Positions 18,225-26,910 of a DNA stretch of 40,640 nt are shown here, one piece after another. The notes under the pieces were generated by a model. It saw only the letters and a list, made by a program, of their open reading frames with translations. It was not told where the DNA came from and did not search any database. The DNA lies in assembly GCA_019747015.1 (NCBI GenBank), contig JAIERI010000028.1, forward strand, positions 1 through 40,640, given 5' to 3'. How positions within the stretch are numbered: position 1 is the stretch's first letter; every line of letters begins with the position of its first letter. A program made the translations under genes and the position numbers. The DNA comes from Xanthobacteraceae bacterium (GTDB lineage Bacteria > Pseudomonadota > Alphaproteobacteria > Rhizobiales > Xanthobacteraceae).

Positions 18225-19334
18225 TCAGAACTCAAGCACGGTGCGGATCGACTTTCCTGCCCTCAGATCGTCGAAGCCCTGATTGATCTTGTCGAGCGGC
18301 ATGCGGCCGGTGATCAGTTCATCCAGCTTGAGCTTTCCATCGAGATAGGCCTGCGCCAGCAAAGGAAAGTCGCGGCGCGGCCCTGCACCGCCAGACCTCG
18401 ATCGCCGCAGGCGATTTTCGCCCATCAGCGATCCCCACCGGAAGCCGACATCCTTTGTCACGTCGATCTTGCCAAGCCAGATCACCTGGCCGCCAACGCG
18501 TACCGCCTCCGTGGTCTGCCGGAACGCAATAGGATGACCCGCCGATTCCAGCACCACATCCGCACCGCGTCCATTCGTGGCGGCCTTCACGACGTCAACC
18601 GGATCTTCACGGCTTGCGTTGATGGTCTGCGTCGCGCCGAGCGTTGTCGCCAATGTCAGCTTTTTGTCATCGAGATCGACTGCGATGACCGCCCCCGCGC
18701 CAGCCATTCGTGCCCCCTGCACGGCCGCAAGACCGACAGCCCCGCATCCAATCACCATGACTGTATCGCCGTATTTGATATCAGCGATATTCAAGGCCGC
18801 GCCGACACCCGTCATCACACCGCAGCCGATCAGGCAGGACCGGTCGAACGGAATGTCCTTTGGCACAACGATGGCCTGCTGCTCCGGCACGACACAGATT
18901 TCGGCGAAGGCGCCGAGAAACATCAAATGCGTAAGCGCTTCACCGCCTTGAAGCTCTGCCTTGGATTGCCCGTCGAAATGAAGACCCTTCGGTCCCTCAC
19001 CGAGATAGGTTTCGCACAGGATCGGCTGATCGCGATCACAGTGAAAGCAATGGCCGCAATGCGGATTCCACGACAGGATAACGTGATCTCCGACACGCAC
19101 ATGACGCACCTCGGAGCCGATCTCTTCCACAACGCCTGACGCCTCGTGCCCCAAAATCATCGGCAACGGATAGCGCAGCGAGCCGTCGATCACTTCGAGG
19201 TCGGTATGGCAAAGGCCGGCCGCGCGAACCATGACGACAACATCGCCAGGCGCAGGCGCACGGCGTGAAACCTGCTCGATCGTGAGCGGTGCTCCGCTCT
19301 GGCGCAGCACCGCCGCACGGTAGTTCAATCCCAT
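18225..19334 (-). CDS. Zinc-dependent alcohol dehydrogenase (MDR superfamily, class III/aryl-alcohol type)
   Basis: VRAAGLCHTDLEVIDG, GHEASGVVEEIGSEVRHVRVGDHV, CGHCFHCDRDQPILCET, GCGAVGLAAVQGARMAGAG. Start at MGLNYR. Confidence 0.95.
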   Translation of the reverse strand: MGLNYRAAVLRQSGAPLTIEQVSRRAPAPGDVVVMVRAAGLCHTDLEVIDGSLRYPLPMILGHEASGVVEEIGSEVRHVRVGDHVILSWNPHCGHCFHCDRDQPILCETYLGEGPKGLHFDGQSKAELQGGEALTHLMFLGAFAEICVVPEQQAIVVPKDIPFDRSCLIGCGVMTGVGAALNIADIKYGDTVMVIGCGAVGLAAVQGARMAGAGAVIAVDLDDKKLTLATTLGATQTINASREDPVDVVKAATNGRGADVVLESAGHPIAFRQTTEAVRVGGQVIWLGKIDVTKDVGFRWGSLMGENRLRRSRSGGAGPRRDFPLLAQAYLDGKLKLDELITGRMPLDKINQGFDDLRAGKSIRTVLEF

Positions 19335-19363
19335 TTTACGAACGCTTTCCGGCTGAGTGCGCG

Positions 19364-19672
19364 TCAGGCCGCACGATTTGCGCGCAGCGCTGCAATGGCC
19401 GCTTCGATATCGGCGCTCGTCATTTGCCACTCATTGTCGAAATTGGCGACGACGCGTTCCATGAAAGGCTCGTACAGGCTCTTCGCCGTGACGATGTCAT
19501 TCAAATGATCGAACAATAGCGCGAATGCCAGTTGCGACGGCTCCGGACCTTCATAGCTCCATTCGAAGCCATACTCGGTCAAGCGAAGCTGGTCGTAATA
19601 TGGCGAAAGCGGCTTTCCATCGACCTGAACGGCAATGCCGTCGATCGTACGGTCCCCGGTATAGGTTTTCAT
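19364..19672 (-). CDS. DUF6166-like small protein
   Basis: MKTYTGDRTIDGIAVQVDGKPLSPYYDQLRLTEYGFEWSYEGPEPSQLAFALLFDHLND, recalled DUF6166-like pattern (TGxR...G..VxVDG.PL....FEWGY.G..P.QLA.A.L.D). Confidence 0.7.
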   Translation of the reverse strand: MKTYTGDRTIDGIAVQVDGKPLSPYYDQLRLTEYGFEWSYEGPEPSQLAFALLFDHLNDIVTAKSLYEPFMERVVANFDNEWQMTSADIEAAIAALRANRAA

Positions 19673-19742
19673 TCGTTCCTCCCAGACAACTACTATGGCG
19701 ACGCTTCATGGGCGCCGATAGTTTCTTCTTATTTAGCCTGCG

Positions 19743-19931
19743 TCACTTCAGTGACGTCGCGTTTTTCTTCATCACCTCGGGGAACACCCACATCGCCATG
19801 GTCGCGAACAGACCTAAGAATACCACGGCGTAGCTCGGTCCTTTTTGTCCGATGTGAACCATGAAAATGTAACCGCCGGCGGCTGTCAGCAGACAGGCCA
19901 GTGAGAGCAGAAACTTCACGCGATGGGGCAT
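19743..19931 (-). CDS. Small membrane protein (62 aa, about 2 TM)
   Basis: MPHRVKFLLSLACLLTAAGGYIFMVHIGQKGPSYAVVFLGLFATMAMWVFPEVMKKNATSLK; hydrophobic, fits the operon layout. Confidence 0.65.
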   Translation of the reverse strand: MPHRVKFLLSLACLLTAAGGYIFMVHIGQKGPSYAVVFLGLFATMAMWVFPEVMKKNATSLK

Positions 19932-19974
19932 TGTCCTCTCCTGTCGAATATTCTTCTGGTTGCAACGATGGCCG

Positions 19975-20373
19975 CTACGTCAACAGCGAACGGATCAAGG
20001 GGCCATCGAAGGACGCCAGCAGTCCCAACGCAGCGGCCATTATAATGGCTGCCGCCGCCAGACCCGGCCTTCCATCCTTCCAGCGTCCGGGAAGAGCCTG
20101 AAACGCCTCGGGGATGAACAGGAACAGAATTCCTCCGACGACGACTGTTGTTGTCCAGCGAAGCTGCGCATACGCGAACATCAACGTGCCGGCCATCAGG
20201 GCCAGCCACAATACCGTATTCGCGAGAACGAACAGCGTTGATCTTCCCGGTGCATTTTCCTGCTGCCTGCCAATCGGATACATGCCTGCAAGCTGGAAGA
20301 ATCCAAGACAGCAGACACTCCAGAGCAGAACAAACCACAGAAGCGCGGGCACGTTCGGTTCGATTTGAGTCAT
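19975..20373 (-). CDS. Integral membrane protein of unknown function (about 4 TM)
   Basis: MTQIEPNVPALLWFVLLWSVCCLGFFQLAGMYPIGRQQENAPGRSTLFVLANTVLWLALMAGTLMFAYAQLRW...; same strand and spacing as operon partners. Confidence 0.75.
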   Translation of the reverse strand: MTQIEPNVPALLWFVLLWSVCCLGFFQLAGMYPIGRQQENAPGRSTLFVLANTVLWLALMAGTLMFAYAQLRWTTTVVVGGILFLFIPEAFQALPGRWKDGRPGLAAAAIIMAAALGLLASFDGPLIRSLLT

Positions 20374-20440
20374 GGATCCCTCCAATCAGCGTTTGAACGA
20401 AACGGAAGAACCGGACAATCACGCCCGGTCCTTCGCCATT

Positions 20441-21226
20441 TCATTCCGCCGGAACAGCCGTATGCACCACGCGCGGCGTTTTCGATGTCCGCCGCATGTC
20501 GGTTTTCACGTACTTCGTCTCGTAACCGTTGAAGATATGACCCAGCAGACCACGATTGAGATCGGAAGTGCCGAGCAGATAGTCCATGACCGGGAACGTG
20601 AGATTCATGTTCCGCTCCATCATGATGGACTGGTTGTGATGGGCGGTGTGATGCCGGCGGATGGTGTTGACGAACGGCATGTTGCGCACGAACCAGTTTT
20701 CATCGACGTGACAGCAGAAGTGCATGAACTCGTAAATCAGGTACATCGATGTCGTGGTGGTGATGAGCAGCCATCCCACGTTCGGCGAGATCAGCAGGCC
20801 GCCGATGATGGCGAACGGGATCGACATCAGCGTGAACACGACGAGTGCGTAAGGCGGGAAGAAGGTCACGCGCCAGTCGTGATGGTCGGCGAACCGCATC
20901 TCCTCCTCGGTGAAGAACTGATGATGCATCAGGGTGTGGCGGCTATAGACCGCGCGCATCAGTGGCACGTTCGAGGGCCGGTGCATGACGTAGCGGTGCA
21001 CCGCCCACTCAAAGAAATTGGCGATCAGGAAAACGACCGGCACGGTGAGATATTCCCACCAGGCCACGTCGTGAATGTTGGCCAGGTAAACGTATAGGGC
21101 GGTGACGCCGATCGTGTAGATCAGCACGATATGAAGCCATCCGTTGTACCAGCCGGCGACGCGCTCCCGGTAATTTTCCCGGTATTTACGCTGCCGTTCG
21201 GTCATGTGTGTTGCTGCAAGCTCCAT
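20441..21226 (-). CDS. Fatty acid hydroxylase/sterol desaturase-superfamily membrane di-iron protein
   Basis: His motifs EWAVHRYVMHRP, RHTLMHHQF, CCHVDENWF, RRHHTAHHNQS; multi-TM. Start at MELAATHMTE. Confidence 0.9.
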   Translation of the reverse strand: MELAATHMTERQRKYRENYRERVAGWYNGWLHIVLIYTIGVTALYVYLANIHDVAWWEYLTVPVVFLIANFFEWAVHRYVMHRPSNVPLMRAVYSRHTLMHHQFFTEEEMRFADHHDWRVTFFPPYALVVFTLMSIPFAIIGGLLISPNVGWLLITTTTSMYLIYEFMHFCCHVDENWFVRNMPFVNTIRRHHTAHHNQSIMMERNMNLTFPVMDYLLGTSDLNRGLLGHIFNGYETKYVKTDMRRTSKTPRVVHTAVPAE

Positions 21227-21253
21227 TGCGGACCTCCCTCGGTATTGCTGTAT

Positions 21254-21265
21254 CTGACATATCAG
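21254..21265. promoter_or_regulatory. Candidate operator CTGACATATCAG upstream of the hydroxylase operon
   Basis: Arms CTGA/TCAG; core TGACATATCA is TGATATGTCA on the other strand, matching sites upstream of the MFS and GntR genes. Confidence 0.45.
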
Positions 21266-21518
21266 TAGCACATCAGATTTAGAACGCAAGACGGCACCCC
21301 CTCGTTCCACGGCGATACGGGGCTATTTCAGGCGGATTCCGGGAGGCTTTTCGGCCGATCACTCATTTCCGGGGGATATCGGGCCGGGCCGGAAATCGCC
21401 AGGCCAAGTGCAGGACACACCTTATAACGGACGAATGACAGGGCCGGGGCATGGAGCTTCAACCTGGTGCGACGCGAAAAATGATGGTCCTGGGAGAGCC
21501 ACCCAAAGCCGGACCGGC

Positions 21519-21614
21519 TCAGCGGCACCAGGTCAATGCCAGCCAGTTAAGGCCGCAGGCAAAAACCAGCACCATGCCCACCGCCAGATCGATCCTGAGT
21601 GCGCCTTTTGCCAT
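21519..21614 (-). CDS. Possible 31-aa single-TM micropeptide in an otherwise empty intergenic region
   Basis: ATG..TGA reading gives MAKGALRIDLAVGMVLVFACGLNWLALTWCR; no clear Shine-Dalgarno; below the ORF-track length cut-off. Confidence 0.3.
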   Translation of the reverse strand: MAKGALRIDLAVGMVLVFACGLNWLALTWCR

Positions 21615-21821
21615 ACCGCAAAATTCGGAGATTCGCGCCGCGGAGTCCCGGCCGATATTTGGACAAATTTTCCGGCGGATTCAGGAGTCGTTTACGACTC
21701 GATTCCCCATCAGAATCAGCCCCGCCAAAATTTCATGCAGGCGTCAAATGGCAGTAGACCGATTCGCCCTGGCCGGCCTTAACGGCAACCACCTGCAAGA
21801 TAGCCGGGAAACTTTCAGCAA

Positions 21822-22622
21822 CTAGCCGGGCTGCCACTTGAGCAGCCGGGTTTCGACGATGCTGACAACACCGTCGAGAAGCAGCGCGGAAATGGTCAGC
21901 ACCATAATGCCTGCGAACACGGTATTCACGTCGAAAACGCCCTCGGCCTGCAGGATCAGATAGCCGACACCGGCAGATGAGCCGAGATATTCGCCGACCA
22001 CGGCGCCGACGAATGCCATGCCGACGGACGTATGAAGGCTTGAAAAAACCCAGCTTGTCGCCGAGGGCAGATAGACAGTCCGTAGGAGCTGCTTTTTGCT
22101 GGCGCCGAGCATGCGTGCGTTCGCAAGCACGACAGGGCTGACCTCGCGAATGCCCTGATAGACATTGAAAAACACGACGAAGAAAACCAGCGTGACACCG
22201 AGCGCGACTTTCGACCAGATTCCAAGACCGAACCACAGCGAGAAGATCGGCGCGAGGATCACGCGCGGCATGGCATTGAGCGCCTTGATGTAGGGATCGG
22301 ACAGCGCCGAAGCGGTCGGGCTGAGCGCGAACCACAACCCGCAGACCAGCGCCAGACCCGCACCGATCAGGAATCCAAAGATCGTCTCAAGCAACGTGAT
22401 GCCGAGATGATAGAAAATCTCGCCCGACAGCACCCAGTCGATCACGCAGCGAAACACCGCAATGGGCTCGCCAAAGAAGAACTTCGGCAGGATTCCGCTC
22501 TTGGTGAGCCCGTACCAGAGAAGGAGAATGCCGACGAACAGTAGAACCTGAAAGATGCGAAGCGTGCCGCCGGAGCGCGCGGCGAGACCGATCGTCCGAT
22601 TATCCGCGTTTGCTTTGAGCAT
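21822..22622 (-). CDS. Nitrate/sulfonate/taurine-type ABC transporter permease
   Basis: ALNAMPRVILAPIFSLWFGLGIWSKVALGVTLVFFVVFFNVYQGIREV, LPSATSWVFSSLHTSVGMAFVGAVVGEYLGSSAGVGYLI. Confidence 0.95.
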   Translation of the reverse strand: MLKANADNRTIGLAARSGGTLRIFQVLLFVGILLLWYGLTKSGILPKFFFGEPIAVFRCVIDWVLSGEIFYHLGITLLETIFGFLIGAGLALVCGLWFALSPTASALSDPYIKALNAMPRVILAPIFSLWFGLGIWSKVALGVTLVFFVVFFNVYQGIREVSPVVLANARMLGASKKQLLRTVYLPSATSWVFSSLHTSVGMAFVGAVVGEYLGSSAGVGYLILQAEGVFDVNTVFAGIMVLTISALLLDGVVSIVETRLLKWQPG

Positions 22623-23466
22623 AGCCCTTCAAAACCTCTTCTTTCATGACGTCCCAGATCTCACGGTGCAGTTCCATGAATTGCCGGGTGTGCCTGATTT
22701 CGGATACGTCGCGCGGGCGCGGCAGATCGATCTTGAACTCGGCAATGGGATGCGTACCAGGTCCGGCTGACAGGACCACCACACGGTCCGACATCGAGAT
22801 CGCTTCCTCAAGGTCGTGGGTGATGAACAGCACTGACTTTCTGTTGGCCGCCCAAAGCGCCAGCAGTTCGTTTTCCATCAGCACGCGGGTTTGGGCATCG
22901 AGCGCGCTGAACGGCTCGTCGAGCAGCACGATTTTCGGATCGAGCACGAGCATCTGCGCCAGCGACACGCGCTTGCGCATGCCACCGGACAACTGATGCG
23001 GATAACGGTCCTCGAAACCGGCAAGACCGACTTTCTTCAGCCATTCCATCGCACGCTCATGCGCCGTCGATGCGTCGACGCCCCGGTATTCCAGACCGAC
23101 CATGACGTTGCCAAGCGCGGAACGCCACGCCATGAGCGATTCCGCCTGGAACATGTAACCGGCGCTGCTATTTATGCCGCGCAAAGGCTTACCGAAAATC
23201 TCGATCTCGCCTTCGCTCGGACACAGCAGACCAGCTGCGACATTAAGGAGTGTCGACTTTCCGCATCCCGTCGGACCGACGACCGAGACGAATTCTCCGT
23301 CCATCACGTCGAGGGAGACCTTATTCACCGCGGTATAGATCTGGCCGCCCTGCCCTGCCTTGCGCGCAGTGCTGGCGAACCGGCAGGTCACGTTCTTGAA
23401 CGTGACCGCCGGCACCTCAACTATCGGCCTGGCATCGGTCATCATGCCCACTTCCGCGATACCCAT
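22600..23466 (-). CDS. Nitrate/sulfonate/taurine-type ABC transporter ATP-binding protein
   Basis: VGPTGCGKSTLLNVAAGLL, LSGGMRKRVSLAQMLVLDPKIVLLDEPFSALDAQTR. Confidence 0.96.
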   Translation of the reverse strand: MGIAEVGMMTDARPIVEVPAVTFKNVTCRFASTARKAGQGGQIYTAVNKVSLDVMDGEFVSVVGPTGCGKSTLLNVAAGLLCPSEGEIEIFGKPLRGINSSAGYMFQAESLMAWRSALGNVMVGLEYRGVDASTAHERAMEWLKKVGLAGFEDRYPHQLSGGMRKRVSLAQMLVLDPKIVLLDEPFSALDAQTRVLMENELLALWAANRKSVLFITHDLEEAISMSDRVVVLSAGPGTHPIAEFKIDLPRPRDVSEIRHTRQFMELHREIWDVMKEEVLKGYAQSKRG

Positions 23467-23496
23467 GGTCCCTCACCATACTTTTACATCGCAACG

Positions 23497-24537
23497 TCAG
23501 TTGCTTTTCGGGGCGACCGCTTTCACGAACTTGTTGGTGAAGGTCTTGGCGAGATCGGGCTTGGCCGCCTCGAGATTCGGCACGTAGGGTCCGAGCGCCG
23601 CATACGCCAAATCTCCACTGTTGTCCGGGAAGATGCCGTCTGCCGAATAGGTGTCCTTGAGGCTGACCAGAATCTTGCGGGTGACCTCCGGATCAGGCTG
23701 CGAGAACTGCTTCGGCATCACGGCGATAACCTCTTCCGGCTTGGCCTTGGCCATCCAATTCAGCGTTCGCACCATTGCATTGGTAAACGCCTGTGTCGTG
23801 TTCGGATTCTTCTTGATGAAGTCTTCGCTGGCGATCATTGCGGCGCAAGGATAGGCCGCTCCATAGACGTCTTTTGAACCTTCATCGTGGCGCCCGTCGG
23901 CGATGATCTTGATGTCGCCGGCCTGTTCAAGGATACCCAGCACTGGATCGTTGTTAGCGATGCCATCAAGCTGACCGGCACGGATCGCCGCGACGGCAGT
24001 CGGACCGAGACCGACGGCGACCGTCGGCACATCGCTGGCCTTGATCCCGTGTTTCGCCAGGAACAGTTTCAGGAACATGTCGCTGCCAGAACCCGGCGAG
24101 GAAATGCCAAGTTTCATGCCGCGCAAGTCCTGCGGCGATTTGTAGGTCGCGGCTTTCTCCTTGGTCAAACCGACCGCGTAGTCGCAAAGCCGCGCCTGCA
24201 ACACAAAACCCTGCAGGGCGACGCCCTTGGCACGCAGTTGAACGACGTGGTCGTAAGCGCCGCTGATCATGTCGACACTGCCGCCGACCAGCGCCTCGAG
24301 CGCCTTACCGCCCGAACCCAGATCGACGATTTCAACGCTCAGACCCTCGTCCTTGTAGTAGCCGAGACCCTCGGCGACCATCGTCGGCAGGAAAAAGAAC
24401 CCGTTCTTGCTGCCAACACCGATTTGAAGCTGCGGTTTCTCAATATTGGCAACCGGACCCGCACCCGACGATCTGGCGAACGCTAGACCACAGGTGAGAC
24501 CCAAAGCGACAACTGCTATCTTGCGAAAGATACTCAT
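23497..24537 (-). CDS. NMT1/SsuA-like ABC transporter substrate-binding protein
   Basis: Signal peptide; LQIGVGSKNGFFFLPTMVAEGLGYYKDEGLSVEIVDLGSGGKALEALVGGSVDMISGAYDHVV. Confidence 0.95.
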   Translation of the reverse strand: MSIFRKIAVVALGLTCGLAFARSSGAGPVANIEKPQLQIGVGSKNGFFFLPTMVAEGLGYYKDEGLSVEIVDLGSGGKALEALVGGSVDMISGAYDHVVQLRAKGVALQGFVLQARLCDYAVGLTKEKAATYKSPQDLRGMKLGISSPGSGSDMFLKLFLAKHGIKASDVPTVAVGLGPTAVAAIRAGQLDGIANNDPVLGILEQAGDIKIIADGRHDEGSKDVYGAAYPCAAMIASEDFIKKNPNTTQAFTNAMVRTLNWMAKAKPEEVIAVMPKQFSQPDPEVTRKILVSLKDTYSADGIFPDNSGDLAYAALGPYVPNLEAAKPDLAKTFTNKFVKAVAPKSN

Positions 24538-24623
24538 GGCTGTTTCCTCTCCGAGATTTCTTGTTTGCCGTCTGTGTCATTTTTTCTTTTGACTTCAGTC
24601 GTGGTGGTTAAAGATTGACGGCG

Positions 24624-26069
24624 TCAGGCGAGTGCTTTCTCCGTGACGCTTGTTGTATCGCCAACATCAATGCCCGCGGCTGCCAGTCTTTGCTGAAGCA
24701 GGCGGATGTCGAGTTTGGATGGCGAGATTCCATTTTCAGATGCAAGCGCGGCGGCGGCGCCCGCGACCTGTCCCGTGACAAGACAGCAATATTGCGCACG
24801 CGACCACATGTCGGCGTCATGGGTTGCCGACAAGGCCCGTCCGCCGATGGTCATGCCCTCGACGCGGTTCGGCACAAGCACGCCAAACGGAATCTCGAAC
24901 CAGGTCAGGCTTGTCGTGCCGGTGCGATACACCGCATCGTTCGGTGCGCCCTCGCCGCCATCGGCCTTGTGCCAGTCGCGCCCGGCAGCCATGTGGCGCC
25001 AGATGCGCGCCACGCTGTCGGGATAGGTCGCCAGCGCCATCATGTCTTCCTGCTGAAGAAGATGTGGGCCGCGCACGCGGCGGGTCTCGCGCACGCCAAC
25101 CGTGGGTGATGAATCCAGAACGTATGAATTCTCAAAGCCAGGAATGCTTTTCTTGATGACGGCAAACAATTTGCGGTTTTGCGAACGCGCCTCCATATCG
25201 GCGCGCGTCAGATCCCACGCATTGGTGCCGTCGACATTGTAGACACGGGAGTTGTTGACGGTGACGACGCCGCGATCGACGCTGATACCCTCAAAACGGA
25301 TGTAATGGATTTCGTCCGGCAACTCGCCATTCGTCCGCGCTTTATCGACGATGTCGAAAAAGCCGGACATCCGGACGAGGCCGTTGTCCAGATCCAGAAT
25401 GTGGAAATTCGGATCGGCGGTGAAATTCTTCGGGTCGCGTTTGCAGTATTCAACCGCGCGCTTGATGTCCACGCCACCGAGCCGGAACAGCACGCTCATC
25501 GGCCGCATCTTTTCGTCTTTTTCACGGCCCTTGACGAATTCGGCGCCGGCGGCGGACGCGATGTCGGCGTCGCCGGTGCAGTCGACGACGGTCTTGGCGA
25601 GGATGGCCTGACGGCCTGATTTGTTCTGAACGATGACGCCGCGAATCTTGTTGCCGTCCATGATCGGCTCGACCACCCACGTGTAGGTGAGGATCTCGAC
25701 CGACGCGGCATTCATCAACTCGGTTGCCAGTTCCTTGAATGCCTCGGGATCGAACGGAAAGGTCGGGCCTGTGATGACACCGGCACCACGCGCGGCCAAT
25801 GTCTGCGCGATTTCCTTCGCGACGCCGGTCATTTTCGCCAGCGGCACGTTCCAGGTATTCATGATGACGGCGGTCGCCGCACCGCCGAGAAATGCGTTGC
25901 GCTCGATCACCATGGTTTTCGCGCCGCTTCTTGCGGCCCCGAGCGCCGCGCCGACGCCCGACACACCGCCGCCGCACACCAGCACATCGACTTCGCGGAC
26001 CACCGGGGTCACGCGTGCCGGTTCAACGACTTCGCCGGCCTGCAGCCGGATCGCGGCTTGTTCACCCAT
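24624..26069 (-). CDS. FAD-dependent oxidoreductase (FAD_oxidored-like)
   Basis: VDVLVCGGGVSGVGAALGAARSGAKTMVIERNAFLGGAATAVIMNTWN; KTVVDCTGDADIASAAGAEFVKG; GMTIGGRALSATHDADMWSRAQYCCLVTGQVAGAAAALA. Confidence 0.93.
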   Translation of the reverse strand: MGEQAAIRLQAGEVVEPARVTPVVREVDVLVCGGGVSGVGAALGAARSGAKTMVIERNAFLGGAATAVIMNTWNVPLAKMTGVAKEIAQTLAARGAGVITGPTFPFDPEAFKELATELMNAASVEILTYTWVVEPIMDGNKIRGVIVQNKSGRQAILAKTVVDCTGDADIASAAGAEFVKGREKDEKMRPMSVLFRLGGVDIKRAVEYCKRDPKNFTADPNFHILDLDNGLVRMSGFFDIVDKARTNGELPDEIHYIRFEGISVDRGVVTVNNSRVYNVDGTNAWDLTRADMEARSQNRKLFAVIKKSIPGFENSYVLDSSPTVGVRETRRVRGPHLLQQEDMMALATYPDSVARIWRHMAAGRDWHKADGGEGAPNDAVYRTGTTSLTWFEIPFGVLVPNRVEGMTIGGRALSATHDADMWSRAQYCCLVTGQVAGAAAALASENGISPSKLDIRLLQQRLAAAGIDVGDTTSVTEKALA

Positions 26070-26138
26070 GTTACTCTCCCTGTCTTCGGGGCTATGCCCT
26101 CGTTGTTGTTCTTCGTTTGCTCGTATTCGATGTCTTGA

Positions 26139-26786
26139 TCAATCGGCTCCCAACCGGAACGCGAGCAGCGTGCTCTCGTAAGAGGAGCGGATGTGAAAAC
26201 GGGCATTGCGCTCGGCCAGATCACCATCGCGCTTGACGATGGCATCCAGGATCGCACGATGTTCGCGCGTCGATTCATCGCGCCGGCCCTGAAGATCGCG
26301 GAGCTGGCTGACACGCGTCATGCTGATCTGGGCCTTGAGCGAATCCAGAATTTTCGTCAGACGCTTGTTGCGGCCGAACGCCACGATTTTATTGTGGAAC
26401 TGATCGCCAAGCTGGACCAGCACTTCCCAATCGGTGGCTTCGACATATCCGGTGTGAAGAGCTTCGAGTTCGGCGATCTCGGCCGGGGTAATGTTCTTCG
26501 CGGCGCAGGCGGTGGCAAACCCTTCGAGACTCTCACGCAATTCATAGAGTTCGCGCACGTCCTGATGCGACCAGCGGGGCACAAGAAAGCCGCGGCCGGG
26601 CAGCGCATCGACAAAACCTTCACGCGCCAGAACCTGCAAGGCCTCACGCACCGGGGTGCGGCTCATGCCGAACCGCTCCGCGAGGTGGACCTCATACAAG
26701 GCTTCGCCGGGCAGATGCTTCCCGCTCAAAATGGCTTCGCGCATTTTGAGGTAATCCTTCGTAGCCAGACCATTTGACTTTTGCAT
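26139..26786 (-). CDS. GntR-family (FCD) transcriptional regulator
   Basis: LKMREAILSGKHLPGEALYEVHLAERFGMSRTPVREALQVLAREGFVDALPGRGFLVPRW. Start at MQKSNG. Confidence 0.94.
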   Translation of the reverse strand: MQKSNGLATKDYLKMREAILSGKHLPGEALYEVHLAERFGMSRTPVREALQVLAREGFVDALPGRGFLVPRWSHQDVRELYELRESLEGFATACAAKNITPAEIAELEALHTGYVEATDWEVLVQLGDQFHNKIVAFGRNKRLTKILDSLKAQISMTRVSQLRDLQGRRDESTREHRAILDAIVKRDGDLAERNARFHIRSSYESTLLAFRLGAD

Positions 26787-26800
26787 CTTGAACGACTTTA

Positions 26801-26819
26801 TGCATACTTTGCGTATACA
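26801..26819. promoter_or_regulatory. Candidate GntR operator between divergent GntR and FAD-oxidoreductase genes
   Basis: TGCATAC-TTTGC-GTATACA, 6 of 7 bp inverted repeat overlapping the palindromes TATGCATA and GTATAC. Confidence 0.45.
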
Positions 26820-26910
26820 CACAGTCTACGCAAAAAAATCGAGAGTCAAGCGGGCTCAAAAAAATCGGATGCGGCCAAATCGCGCCGGGAGCGGAACAAG
26901 GAGAGACAAG

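Noticed and set aside
18114-19139. 341-aa plus-strand ORF
   Set aside because: Antisense of the alcohol dehydrogenase.
21408-21825. 124-aa ORFs in the intergenic gap
   Set aside because: Two overlapping frames with no domain-like composition; no ribosome-binding site or homology pattern recognised. The region itself is kept as a finding.
22891-23877. 328-aa plus-strand ORF
   Set aside because: Antisense across the ABC ATPase and SBP genes.
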